Part shown: positions 16,961 through 24,694 of the stretch, piece after piece
Numbering within the stretch: the stretch's first letter is position 1
Layout: every line of letters begins with the position of its first letter
Assembly: GCA_000720535.1 (NCBI GenBank)
Contig: JOAZ01000006.1
Location: 62,001 to 126,000 of the forward strand
From: Streptomyces halstedii
GTDB taxonomy: Bacteria > Actinomycetota > Actinomycetes > Streptomycetales > Streptomycetaceae
Reading direction: 5' to 3'
Length of the DNA stretch: 64,000 nucleotides
Notes under the pieces: model-generated
Told to the model about the DNA's origin: nothing
What the model saw: the letters and a program-made list of their open reading frames with translations, nothing else
The model's database searches: none
Translations under genes and position numbers: made by a program

Positions 16961-17863
16961 TCAGGGGAAGATCACCGTACGGCGGCCGTTGAGCAGGATG
17001 CGCCGCTCGGCGTGCCAGGTGACGGCGTGGGCGAGCGCCCGGCACTCCACGTCCCGCCCGACGGCCACCAGCTGGTCCGGGGTGACGCCGTGCCCCACCC
17101 GCTCGACCTCCTGCTCGATGATCGGGCCCTCGTCGAGGTCTGCGGTCACGTAGTGGGCGGTCGCGCCGATCAGTTTCACCCCGCGCGCGTGCGCCTGGTG
17201 GTACGGCTTCGCGCCCTTGAAGCTCGGCAGGAAGGAGTGGTGGATGTTGATGATCCGCCCGCTCAACTGCTTGCAGAGGTCGTCGGAGAGCACCTGCATG
17301 TAACGGGCCAGGACGACCAGTTCGACGTTCTCGCCGCGCACCAGCTCCAGCAGTTGGGCCTCCGCCTCCGGCTTGGTGTCCCGGGTCACCGGGATGTGCC
17401 GGAAGGGCACGCCGTACGAGGCGGCGAGTTCGGCGAAGTCCGTGTGGTTGGAGACGACGGCCACGATCTCGACGGGCAGCGCGCCCGTACCCGAGCGGAA
17501 CAGCAGGTCGTTGAGGCAGTGACCGAACTTGCTGACCATCAGCACCACCCGCATCCGCTCCGAGGCGCGGTGTATCTGCCACTCCATCCGGAACGACTCA
17601 CCGATGGCGGCGAAGCTGGCCCGCAGCTTCGCCACGTCCACATGGGCGTCCGCCGTGAAGTGGACGCGCATGAAGAAGAGACCGGTGTCGTGGTCGCCGA
17701 ACTGCTGGCTGTCCTCGATGTTGCAGCCCGTCATGAAGAGATAGCTCGACACGGCGTGCACGATGCCCTGCTTGTCGGGGCACGAGAGCGTGAGGACGTA
17801 CTGCTCGGCGGCGATGTCCGAAGCGGCGGCGGTAACGGAGTCGGCAGGCTGCGGCGCGGTCAT
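16961..17863 (-). CDS. purU: Formyltetrahydrofolate deformylase
   Basis: This encodes 300 aa from ATG 17863 (GTG 17881 is an alternative). Residues 20-95 form an ACT-like domain (YVLTLSCPDKQGIVHAVSSYL), and residues 100-300 the formyltransferase fold. The catalytic signature IINIHHSFLPSFKGA is present with its histidine, and HYVTADLDEGPIIEQ carries the conserved aspartate. PurU hydrolyses 10-formyl-THF to THF and formate, balancing one-carbon pools and supplying formate to purine synthesis. It is monocistronic or coupled to the gene upstream at 17892. Confidence 0.96.
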   Translation of the reverse strand: MTAPQPADSVTAAASDIAAEQYVLTLSCPDKQGIVHAVSSYLFMTGCNIEDSQQFGDHDTGLFFMRVHFTADAHVDVAKLRASFAAIGESFRMEWQIHRASERMRVVLMVSKFGHCLNDLLFRSGTGALPVEIVAVVSNHTDFAELAASYGVPFRHIPVTRDTKPEAEAQLLELVRGENVELVVLARYMQVLSDDLCKQLSGRIINIHHSFLPSFKGAKPYHQAHARGVKLIGATAHYVTADLDEGPIIEQEVERVGHGVTPDQLVAVGRDVECRALAHAVTWHAERRILLNGRRTVIFP

Positions 17864-17891
17864 CCCCGTAGGGTGCCACACCGCCTGCCGG

Positions 17892-18389
17892 TCAGGCCGA
17901 TCCGGTCATGATGCGGAGCACGTCCAGCGAGTGCGGCGGGCTGTCCGGGTCCTCCGCGTCGTTGGTGGCGAGCATCACATGGGCCTCGCGGGCGGCCACG
18001 ACGGCCTCCGGCCAGCCGGGGTGCTCCAGGTAGGCGGAGACCGGGGCGTCCGCGCCTATCTGGTGCATGATGCGCAGCACCCGCAGGGCCGCGACGTCCA
18101 CCAGCGCGGCCTCGGCGGAGTCCCGGAAGATCGTCCCGACGTACTTCTCGGCGGACCAGTTGTCCAGCCAGGTGTCCTCGACCAGGCGGTACACGGCGTC
18201 GGTCACGTCGCCGTACCCTTCCAGGCCGGCGAGCCAGCACTCCTGGTGGAAGACGGGGTCGGAGAGCATGTGCAGCGCCGAGCGCACATTGCTGCGCCAG
18301 CGCCACCACGGCATGTCGTTGAGCGGCATACCGCCCATGGTGGAGGAGCGACGGCCGCGACGGGAAGTGTTCTCCGAACCTTGCTGCAC
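17892..18389 (-). CDS. SCO4402-family conserved protein
   Basis: This encodes 165 aa. The sequence around STMGGMPLNDMPWWRWRSN and LEGYGDVTDAVYRLVEDTW matches what I remember of the SCO4402 family, which is highly conserved in Streptomyces and has no assigned function. The GMPLNDMPWW stretch would be a natural ATG start near residue 18-21, so the first residues may be over-extended. It is mostly helical with no membrane segment. Its stop lies 28 bp before the purU start, so the two may be co-transcribed. Confidence 0.8.
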   Translation of the reverse strand: MQQGSENTSRRGRRSSTMGGMPLNDMPWWRWRSNVRSALHMLSDPVFHQECWLAGLEGYGDVTDAVYRLVEDTWLDNWSAEKYVGTIFRDSAEAALVDVAALRVLRIMHQIGADAPVSAYLEHPGWPEAVVAAREAHVMLATNDAEDPDSPPHSLDVLRIMTGSA

Positions 18390-18512
18390 GGTTGTCGATC
18401 GTACGTTCCGTCCGCCGGCGTCCGCACCGCCCCCCGTAATTCACCGGGCCGCCACCCGGGGTCACCCCTGACGCGGCACGGCGTTACCCGTCGGGCGGAA
18501 CAGTCCGTGACC

Positions 18513-19784
18513 ATGACCGTACGGCGACGCTCCTCCTCCCCCGGCCCCCGCGGGCTCCTCGTACGTACGGCGGTGGCCGGGGCGCTGCTCGTCTCCGGCT
18601 GCGGCGTGCTCCCCGGGACGTCGGGGGGATCCAGGGACCCCGTCACCGTGATGACCTGGGCCCCCGACACCACCGGGCCGGAGACCGTGAACATGGCGGG
18701 CATGCCGGCCATGGCGCGGACCTACGCGGCCTGGGTCAACGACCAGGGCGGTGTCGACGGGCACGAACTGCGGGTGCTGACCTGCAACGAGGGCGACACG
18801 GCGCTCGGCGCGTCGAAGTGCGCCCGGCGGGCGGTGGACGAGGACGTGGTGGCGGTCGTCGGCTCGTACAGCCGCCACGGGCGCTCCTTCCTGGCCCCGC
18901 TGGAGGCGGCCGGCATCCCCTACATCGGCGGGTACGGGGCGTCGCCCGAGGAGTTCACCAGCTACCTCTCCTACCCGGTCAACGGCGGCCAGTCGGCGCT
19001 CGTCGCGGGCAACGGCAAGCAGTTGGCGGGCGCGTGCGAACGGGTGTCCCTGGTACGGCCGGACACCCTGGTGGGCGACACCATGCCCGCGCTGGTGGAC
19101 GTCAGCCTCACCGGTGCGGGCCGCCCCGCCGCCCACGACATACCGGCCCCGGAGGGCGCCACCTCGTACGACGCGCAGGCGGCCGAGGCGCTCCGGGAGG
19201 CGGACGGCGGCTGTGTGACGGCGGTGCTCGGCCAGGGCACGGAGACCTTCTTCGACTCCCTGCGGCGGCTCGGACCCGAGGACACCGCCGTACGGATCTC
19301 GTCGGTGCTCGGCAGCGTCGGGCAGCCGCTGATCGACCGCACGGGCGGCCGGAACAGCCCGTTCGAGGGGGCGTACGTCACCGGCTGGTACCCGGAGTCG
19401 AGCGACGCCCGCTGGGACGAGATGCGCCGGGTGATCCGCTCGTACGCCTTCGGGGACAACCGGATCGACCCGGAGGACACCGGGGTGCAGACCACCTGGA
19501 TCGCCTACACGGTGCTCAGGACGGTCGTCGAGGCGATGGACCGGGCGGAGATCACCGCCGGGGGCGTCGGCGTCGCCCTCAACCGGGGCGCCCGGGTCGA
19601 CACCGGGGGGCTCACCCCGGTGCTGCGCTGGCGGTTCGCGGACATGGTGGGCTCGGCCGCGTACTCCAGGATCGCCAACGGGCGGGTGACGTTCCAGGTG
19701 GTGCGGGACGGACGTCTGGTCACCGACCGGAAGGGCTTCGTGGACGTCTCGGAGACCCTGGTGGACGCCCGCCTGCGCGGCTGA
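18513..19784 (+). CDS. ABC transporter substrate-binding lipoprotein (branched-chain amino-acid type)
   Basis: This encodes 423 aa from ATG 18513. The N-terminus is a lipoprotein signal with RRR, a hydrophobic core and the lipobox LVSGC, so Cys30 would be lipidated. The mature part follows the periplasmic-binding-protein type I pattern: MTWAPDTTG, then MARTYAAWVNDQGGVDGHELRVLTCNEGDTALGASKCARRAV and VVAVVGSYSRHGRSFLAPLEAAGIPYIG. No permease or ATPase gene is adjacent, so it is an orphan receptor or works with a distant system. The ligand cannot be deduced. Confidence 0.88.
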   Translation: MTVRRRSSSPGPRGLLVRTAVAGALLVSGCGVLPGTSGGSRDPVTVMTWAPDTTGPETVNMAGMPAMARTYAAWVNDQGGVDGHELRVLTCNEGDTALGASKCARRAVDEDVVAVVGSYSRHGRSFLAPLEAAGIPYIGGYGASPEEFTSYLSYPVNGGQSALVAGNGKQLAGACERVSLVRPDTLVGDTMPALVDVSLTGAGRPAAHDIPAPEGATSYDAQAAEALREADGGCVTAVLGQGTETFFDSLRRLGPEDTAVRISSVLGSVGQPLIDRTGGRNSPFEGAYVTGWYPESSDARWDEMRRVIRSYAFGDNRIDPEDTGVQTTWIAYTVLRTVVEAMDRAEITAGGVGVALNRGARVDTGGLTPVLRWRFADMVGSAAYSRIANGRVTFQVVRDGRLVTDRKGFVDVSETLVDARLRG

Positions 19785-19794
19785 CCCCGGGGCG

Positions 19795-19915
19795 CGCGGC
19801 GGGCCGCCGGACCCCGGCACGCGGCCGGTCCGGGCCCTGGGACGTGGTCGGTCCGGACCCCGGGGCGCGTCGCCGGTCCGGGCCCTGGGGCGCGTGGCGC
19901 GGACGCCGGGCGCGC
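19795..19915. repeat. Imperfect GC-rich repeats between convergent genes
   Basis: The element GGTCCGG-N-CCC(T/C)GGG-CG(C/T)G recurs four times in the 130 bp between the stops at 19784 and 19917. I see nothing coding. Confidence 0.5.
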
Positions 19916-19916
19916 C

Positions 19917-21362
19917 TCAGAGCTGCGTGGGGTCGCGCTCGGTCAGCCCGTACTCCCGGGCGATGGAGTTCCAGAGCCCCGAGGCTTTCTGCTTGGCCTG
20001 GGTGGCCTCTCCGCTGGAGTGGTCGGCCTTGCCCTTCTCGTCGGTCGAACGGGCCGTGCCGCCCTTGCAGACCTTCTTGCCGTTCTTCGCCTGGCCGGCC
20101 CACGCCGCGTAGTGGTCGTCCGCCTCGGCGGAGGCCTGCCAGGCGGCGGTCAGCGAGGAGGTCAGCTCCTCGTGGGAGGGCAGCTGGTCGACGCTGATCC
20201 CTTCGAGGCGGGTCACCAGGTCGCGGCGCTGGCCGGCGGCGTCCTTGAGGTCGGCGGCCGCCTGGTCCAGATCGTGGCAGCCCTTGATCTTCTCCACGGC
20301 GCCGATCACCGCCGCACGGCTGTTGTTGCTGTCGGCGAGGAGCTTGTCGAGCGCCTCCGCCTGTGCCTTCACCGGGTCGGCGGCCTGGGCCGGGGGCTCG
20401 CCCGCGGACGAACTCTGCGCGGCCACCGGCTGCTTGTCGTCCTTGGTGTCGCCGCCGCCGCTCATCAGGGCACCGGCCCCGAGCCCGACCACCGCGCACC
20501 CGATGACGACCGCCGCGATCAGCGGGATGTGCGGCGAGCGTCTGCGCTGTTCGCCGTGGCCGTGCCGCTCCGGCTCGGGTTCCGGTTCGGACCGCATGCC
20601 CTGGAGGCCCGAGTGGTACGGCTCGGCGGGCTGCGGCGGACCCTGCTGCCCGTGCGCCCCGGGGAACGGCTGAGCCGGTCCCGGCTGCTGGTGCTGCTGC
20701 CCGGGGGCGATGTGGGGCATCTGCTGGGTGCCGGGCGCCGGTTCGGGGGCGCGGAACAGGTTGTCGAACTCGGCGGGCGGCTGCCGCTCGTCCGGGGTCC
20801 CCGGCCGGATGCCGTACGGGGCGCCGCCGGGCACCGGCGGGATGTACTGGGTCGCGTCGGCGTCCCCCGCCTGGGCGGGCGGCTGACCGACCGGGCCGGG
20901 AGAGCCCGGCACCGGCGGGATGTACTGCGTGGCGTCCGCGTCCCCGCCGCCGGGCAGGGCCTCCGGGGGCAACGGCTGGGCGTACGGCTGGGGCTGGTGG
21001 TGCTGCGGCTGGTGGTGCTGCGGCTGATGCTGCTGGTACGGGTCCTGCGGGGACCCGTACACCGGCTGCCCGTACGGGTCCTGCGGGGCCTGGTAGCCCC
21101 CGTGCTGCGGGGCGTACCCGCCCTGCTGGGGCTGCTCCGGCGGCAGCTGTCCCGGCGGAAGGCCGTCCTGGGGTGCGGACTGCGGGCCCCAGGACTGGCC
21201 CCACGGCTGACCGCCCGCGGGAGCGGCGGGTTCGGCGGGCGGGTTGGCCGCCTGCCCCCCTGCCGCCCAGGGAGCGCTACCGTCTGCGGGCAGCACGAGC
21301 CCTTCGTGCGCGGGCCGTCCAGCAGGGGGTTGCTGCTCGTCGCCCTGTCCGCTCTGCGTCAC
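19917..21362 (-). CDS. Single-pass membrane protein with Pro/Gln-rich cytoplasmic N-terminus
   Basis: This encodes 481 aa from ATG 21362. Residues 1-275 are disordered and rich in Pro, Gln and Gly, with two copies of GDADATQYIPPVPG (about residues 140 and 167) and a QPQHH repeat. A basic patch GEQRRRSPHIP precedes one membrane helix (LIAAVVIGCAVVGLGAGALM, about residues 285-305). The C-terminal 175 residues are outside, helical and Lys-rich, with a single pair of cysteines (KGCHDLD and KVCKGG). Threonines in ATQYIPPV are plausible phosphorylation sites for a Ser/Thr kinase, since such motifs recur in streptomycete kinase-linked proteins. The function is unknown. Confidence 0.75.
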   Translation of the reverse strand: MTQSGQGDEQQPPAGRPAHEGLVLPADGSAPWAAGGQAANPPAEPAAPAGGQPWGQSWGPQSAPQDGLPPGQLPPEQPQQGGYAPQHGGYQAPQDPYGQPVYGSPQDPYQQHQPQHHQPQHHQPQPYAQPLPPEALPGGGDADATQYIPPVPGSPGPVGQPPAQAGDADATQYIPPVPGGAPYGIRPGTPDERQPPAEFDNLFRAPEPAPGTQQMPHIAPGQQHQQPGPAQPFPGAHGQQGPPQPAEPYHSGLQGMRSEPEPEPERHGHGEQRRRSPHIPLIAAVVIGCAVVGLGAGALMSGGGDTKDDKQPVAAQSSSAGEPPAQAADPVKAQAEALDKLLADSNNSRAAVIGAVEKIKGCHDLDQAAADLKDAAGQRRDLVTRLEGISVDQLPSHEELTSSLTAAWQASAEADDHYAAWAGQAKNGKKVCKGGTARSTDEKGKADHSSGEATQAKQKASGLWNSIAREYGLTERDPTQL

Positions 21363-21517
21363 CGGGACTCCTACGTGTCAACCTACGGAATCGTCGGCTC
21401 ACGCTACCGGGTGAACGGCGCCCCGCGCCAAGCGCCCAGGTGCGCTCACCGCCCCTTCACACCGGGGGTAACACGCGGGGCCCTCACGACGCTGATCACG
21501 GGGACGCGCGCGGCCGC

Positions 21518-22900
21518 TCAGGCCGCCTGCAGTTCGAGGCGGGCGTCGAACTCCCGGACCGCGGGCTGGTCACCGTAGGGCGCGAGGCGCTGCTGGAGGT
21601 CGTCGAGATACTCCGCGCCCCGGCTGGAACGCACCGTCCCCAGCAGTTCCACCGCCCGCAGCCCCGTGTGGCAGGCCTGCTCCACCTCGTGCTGCTGGAC
21701 CTGTGCCGTGGCCAGCAGGACCAGGCCGATGCCCCGGCGCCGGATCCGGGACTCCGGCAGGGCCGCCAGTGCCTCCTTCGCCCGGCGCGCGGCCGGTTCG
21801 CCCTGTCCCAGGTCGCGGTGGCAGTGGGCCAGTTCGTCCGCGAGGTAGCCCTCGTCGAAGTGGGCGATCCAGGACGGGTCGTCGCCGGTGTCCGGCTCGG
21901 CCCGCTCCAGCGCGTCCACGGCCCGGCCCGCCACGGCCTGGCAGGTGCGGGCGTCCCCCATCAGCGCGTGCCCCCGGGCCTCCGCCGCGTGGAACATCGC
22001 CTCGGCCCGCGGGGTCACCCTGCCCCGCGCCCCCTCCTGCGCCGCCCGCGCCAACTGCGCGATCTCCCGGGGGTTGCCCAGTTGCGCGGCGAGGTGGCTC
22101 ATCGACGCGGCCAGCACATAGCCGCCGTACGCCCGGTCGCCCGCCGCCTGGGCCAGGCGCAGCGCCTGGATGTAGTACCGCTGGGCCAGGCCCGGCTGGC
22201 CGGTGTCCACCGCCATGTACCCGGCGAGTTCGGTGAGCCGGGCGGCCGCGCCGAACAGCTCGCGGCCGGTCGATTCGCGGTACGCCCCCGAAAGCAGCCC
22301 GGACACCACGCTGTTGAGGTAATGCACCAGGACGGGCCGGACATGGCCGCTGCCGAAGCGGTGGTCGAGGTCGACGAGCGCGGCGGTCATCGCGCGCACG
22401 GCCGCCACGTCCGCCGGCCCGACCCGGCCCCCGGCCGTCCGCGCCACCTGCGGGTCGGCGCCCGAGATCAGCCAGTCGCGGCTGGGCTCGACCAGCGCGG
22501 AGGCGGCCACCGCCGAACCCGACAGCAGGTCGCGGCGGCCCACGTCGCTGCGCCACAACTCGCAGACCTGCTCGATCGCGCCGAGGACCGTGGGAGCGAA
22601 CTGGAGCCCCACGCCCGAGGCCAGGCTCTTGCCGTTGGCCATGCCGATCTCGTCGATCGTGACCGTACGTCCGAGCTTGCGGCCGAGTGCCTCGGCGATG
22701 ATCCCCGGGGCCCTGCCCCGTGGTTGCTGTCCGCGCAGCCACCGTGCCACGGAGGTCTTGTCGTAGCGGAGGTCGAGCCCCCGTTCGGTCCCGACCATGT
22801 TGACGCGTCGGGCGAGGCCCGCGTTGGAGCACCCCGCCTCCTGGATCAGCGTCTGGAGCCGTTCGTTCGGCTGGCGTGCGACGAGAGGCCTGGCTGCCAT
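21518..22900 (-). CDS. HTH/TPR-type transcriptional regulator (NsdA-like)
   Basis: This encodes 460 aa from ATG 22900, with AGGGGGA upstream. The N-terminal 80 residues hold a helix-turn-helix (RLQTLIQEAGCSNAGLARRVNMVG, then KTSVARWLRGQQPRG). The rest is a helical array of tetratricopeptide-like repeats (AAARLTELAGYMAVDTGQPGLAQRYYIQALRLAQAAGD and similar). This layout is shared with NsdA and NsdB, negative regulators of differentiation and antibiotic production in S. coelicolor, though I do not claim orthology. An 8-bp inverted repeat lies 18 bp upstream of the start codon, suggesting autoregulation. Confidence 0.8.
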   Translation of the reverse strand: MAARPLVARQPNERLQTLIQEAGCSNAGLARRVNMVGTERGLDLRYDKTSVARWLRGQQPRGRAPGIIAEALGRKLGRTVTIDEIGMANGKSLASGVGLQFAPTVLGAIEQVCELWRSDVGRRDLLSGSAVAASALVEPSRDWLISGADPQVARTAGGRVGPADVAAVRAMTAALVDLDHRFGSGHVRPVLVHYLNSVVSGLLSGAYRESTGRELFGAAARLTELAGYMAVDTGQPGLAQRYYIQALRLAQAAGDRAYGGYVLAASMSHLAAQLGNPREIAQLARAAQEGARGRVTPRAEAMFHAAEARGHALMGDARTCQAVAGRAVDALERAEPDTGDDPSWIAHFDEGYLADELAHCHRDLGQGEPAARRAKEALAALPESRIRRRGIGLVLLATAQVQQHEVEQACHTGLRAVELLGTVRSSRGAEYLDDLQQRLAPYGDQPAVREFDARLELQAA

Positions 22901-22917
22901 GTTTCCCCCTGGGAGCG

Positions 22918-22941
22918 CAGTGATCAAGGAAGGGATCACTG
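22918..22941. promoter_or_regulatory. Perfect 8-bp inverted repeat upstream of the HTH/TPR regulator
   Basis: CAGTGATC (22918-22925) and GATCACTG (22934-22941) are exact reverse complements with an 8-nt spacer. The site lies immediately upstream of the ribosome site of the minus-strand regulator gene. It could be an operator for the regulator itself or a 5'-UTR hairpin. Confidence 0.5.
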
Positions 22942-23175
22942 CCCGGCGTTGGCGCAAGAAATGCGCATATTCATCTTCATTGGGTACAACCTTGAGTTCG
23001 GTGCGCAGTCGTGCATGTGGCTACCCGCACTTGGGGGCACCGCCTCACGCGCGCCCCCGTCGATGCACCCGTGCGCCCTGTGTGAGGGTCCGGTGCGCCG
23101 TCACCGGCGGCCGTGCGCCCGTAACTCCGGATGGTGCCGTCAGTTGTGCTGTTCGTGGAAGAGCGCATCGGAGTG

Positions 23176-23841
23176 ATGGAAGCCGCGCGGGTGGTACGGG
23201 TCCCCGAGCAGCGAGGTGAGCAACTGCTCCAGGCCGCGGCGTGGTACGCGGAGGAACGGCACTGGGACGTGGTGCCCGGCACCTGGCTGGACGCGGTGGA
23301 GGGCACCGAGCGCTGTTCGTGCGGGGAGGCGGGCTGTGCCGCCCCCGGGGCCCATCCCACCCGGTCCGACTGGGCGGGCCAGGCCACCGGCAGTGCGGCG
23401 GCCGCCCGCCGGATGTGGTCGAGGCAGCCGGGGTCCTCGGTGCTGCTCCCGGCCGGACGGGCCTTCGACGCGCTCGACGTCCCGGAGTCGGCCGGTTTCC
23501 TGGCCCTGGCACGGATGGAGCGGATGGGACTGGCCCTCGGCCCGGTCACCCGCACCCCGGACCGCAGGATGCTGTTCCTCGTGCTGCCCGGCGCCGCCGC
23601 CAAGGCGCCCGCCCTGGTGAGCCGGCTCGGCTGGGACGCCGGGGCGCTCGACCTGGTGGGCCGGGGCGAGGGCCATTACGTGGTGGGTCCGCCGACCCGG
23701 GTCGGCGGGCGCGGGGCCGTGCAGTGGGCGCGCCGGCCGAACCAGGCCAACCGCTGGCTGCCGGACGCCGAGGAGCTGATCAGCCCGCTCGCCTACGCCT
23801 GCGCCAGGGAGGACGCCGACGCCCGGACACGCCTTTCGTAG
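23176..23841 (+). CDS. Stand-alone prim-pol (AEP) N-terminal domain protein
   Basis: This encodes 221 aa from ATG 23176 (GTG 23173 is equally possible). It resembles the N-terminal prim-pol domain of bifunctional DNA primase/polymerases: AAAWYAEERHWDVVPGTWL, then GAHPTRSDWAGQATGSAAAARRMWSRQP and SVLLPAGRAFDALDVPE. A cysteine-rich insert ERCSCGEAGCAAPGAHP could bind zinc. The usual acidic catalytic pair of prim-pols is not obvious, only FDALDV remains, and no helicase or HTH part follows. Such short versions are widespread in Streptomyces. It is followed within 40 bp by an ABC transporter operon. The polymerase activity is doubtful. Confidence 0.7.
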   Translation: MEAARVVRVPEQRGEQLLQAAAWYAEERHWDVVPGTWLDAVEGTERCSCGEAGCAAPGAHPTRSDWAGQATGSAAAARRMWSRQPGSSVLLPAGRAFDALDVPESAGFLALARMERMGLALGPVTRTPDRRMLFLVLPGAAAKAPALVSRLGWDAGALDLVGRGEGHYVVGPPTRVGGRGAVQWARRPNQANRWLPDAEELISPLAYACAREDADARTRLS

Positions 23842-23878
23842 GCTGGTCCCCATGACGGGGACTTCGAAAGGCAGTGCC

Positions 23879-24694
23879 ATGCCGGAACACGTGGAGCACG
23901 CGGAGAGCACGGACGGGACGGCCGCAGCGGTACCGGCCGTCCGGGTCGAGGGGCTGTGGAAGCGGTTCGGTGACCAGATCGCGGTCGCCGGGATCGACCT
24001 GGAGCTGCCCGCGGGCAAGTTCATCGGCCTGGTGGGACCCAACGGCGCGGGGAAGACGACCACGCTGTCCATGGTGACCGGGCTGCTCAGGCCGGACATG
24101 GGGCGCATCGAGGTCGGCGGCCACGACGTGTGGCGGGATCCGGTCGAGGTGAAGTCCCGTATCGGGGTGCTCCCGGAGGGGCTGCGGCTCTTCGAGCGGC
24201 TGTCAGGACGCGAGCTGCTCGCGTACACCGGGCGGTTGCGGGGGCTGCCGGGCGCGGAGGTGGACAAGCGGGCCACCCAGCTGCTGGACGTGCTCGATCT
24301 CGCGGGGGCCCAGCACAAGCTGGTCGTGGACTACTCGACCGGGATGCGGAAGAAGATCGGGCTCGCGGCGGCACTGCTGCACAACCCCGAAGTGCTCTTC
24401 CTCGACGAGCCGTTCGAGGGGGTGGACCCCGTGTCGGCGCAGACCATCCGCGAGGTGCTGGTGCGCTACACCCGCTCCGGCGCGACGGTGGTCTTCTCCA
24501 GCCATGTGATGGAGCTGGTGGAGTCGCTCTGCGACTGGGTGGCCGTCATGGCGGCGGGCCGTATCCGGGCGCAGGGCACGCTCGCCGAGGTGCGCGGCGA
24601 GGCGCCCTCGCTCCAGAGCGCCTTCCTGGAGCTGGTCGGGGCGGGCGGCCGGGAGACCAGCGGCTCCCTGGACTGGCTGGGCGGCACCCGATGA
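23879..24694 (+). CDS. ABC transporter ATP-binding protein
   Basis: This encodes 271 aa from ATG 23879, preceded by AAAGG with 8-nt spacing; ATG 23852 is an alternative giving nine more residues. All nucleotide-binding motifs are visible: Walker A GPNGAGKT (about residue 50), signature YSTGMRKK, Walker B VLFLDEP and the switch histidine SSHVME. It belongs to the ABC-2 exporter class (one ATPase with a separate multi-helix permease). Its stop overlaps the start of the permease by 4 bp, so the two form an operon. Confidence 0.93.
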   Translation: MPEHVEHAESTDGTAAAVPAVRVEGLWKRFGDQIAVAGIDLELPAGKFIGLVGPNGAGKTTTLSMVTGLLRPDMGRIEVGGHDVWRDPVEVKSRIGVLPEGLRLFERLSGRELLAYTGRLRGLPGAEVDKRATQLLDVLDLAGAQHKLVVDYSTGMRKKIGLAAALLHNPEVLFLDEPFEGVDPVSAQTIREVLVRYTRSGATVVFSSHVMELVESLCDWVAVMAAGRIRAQGTLAEVRGEAPSLQSAFLELVGAGGRETSGSLDWLGGTR

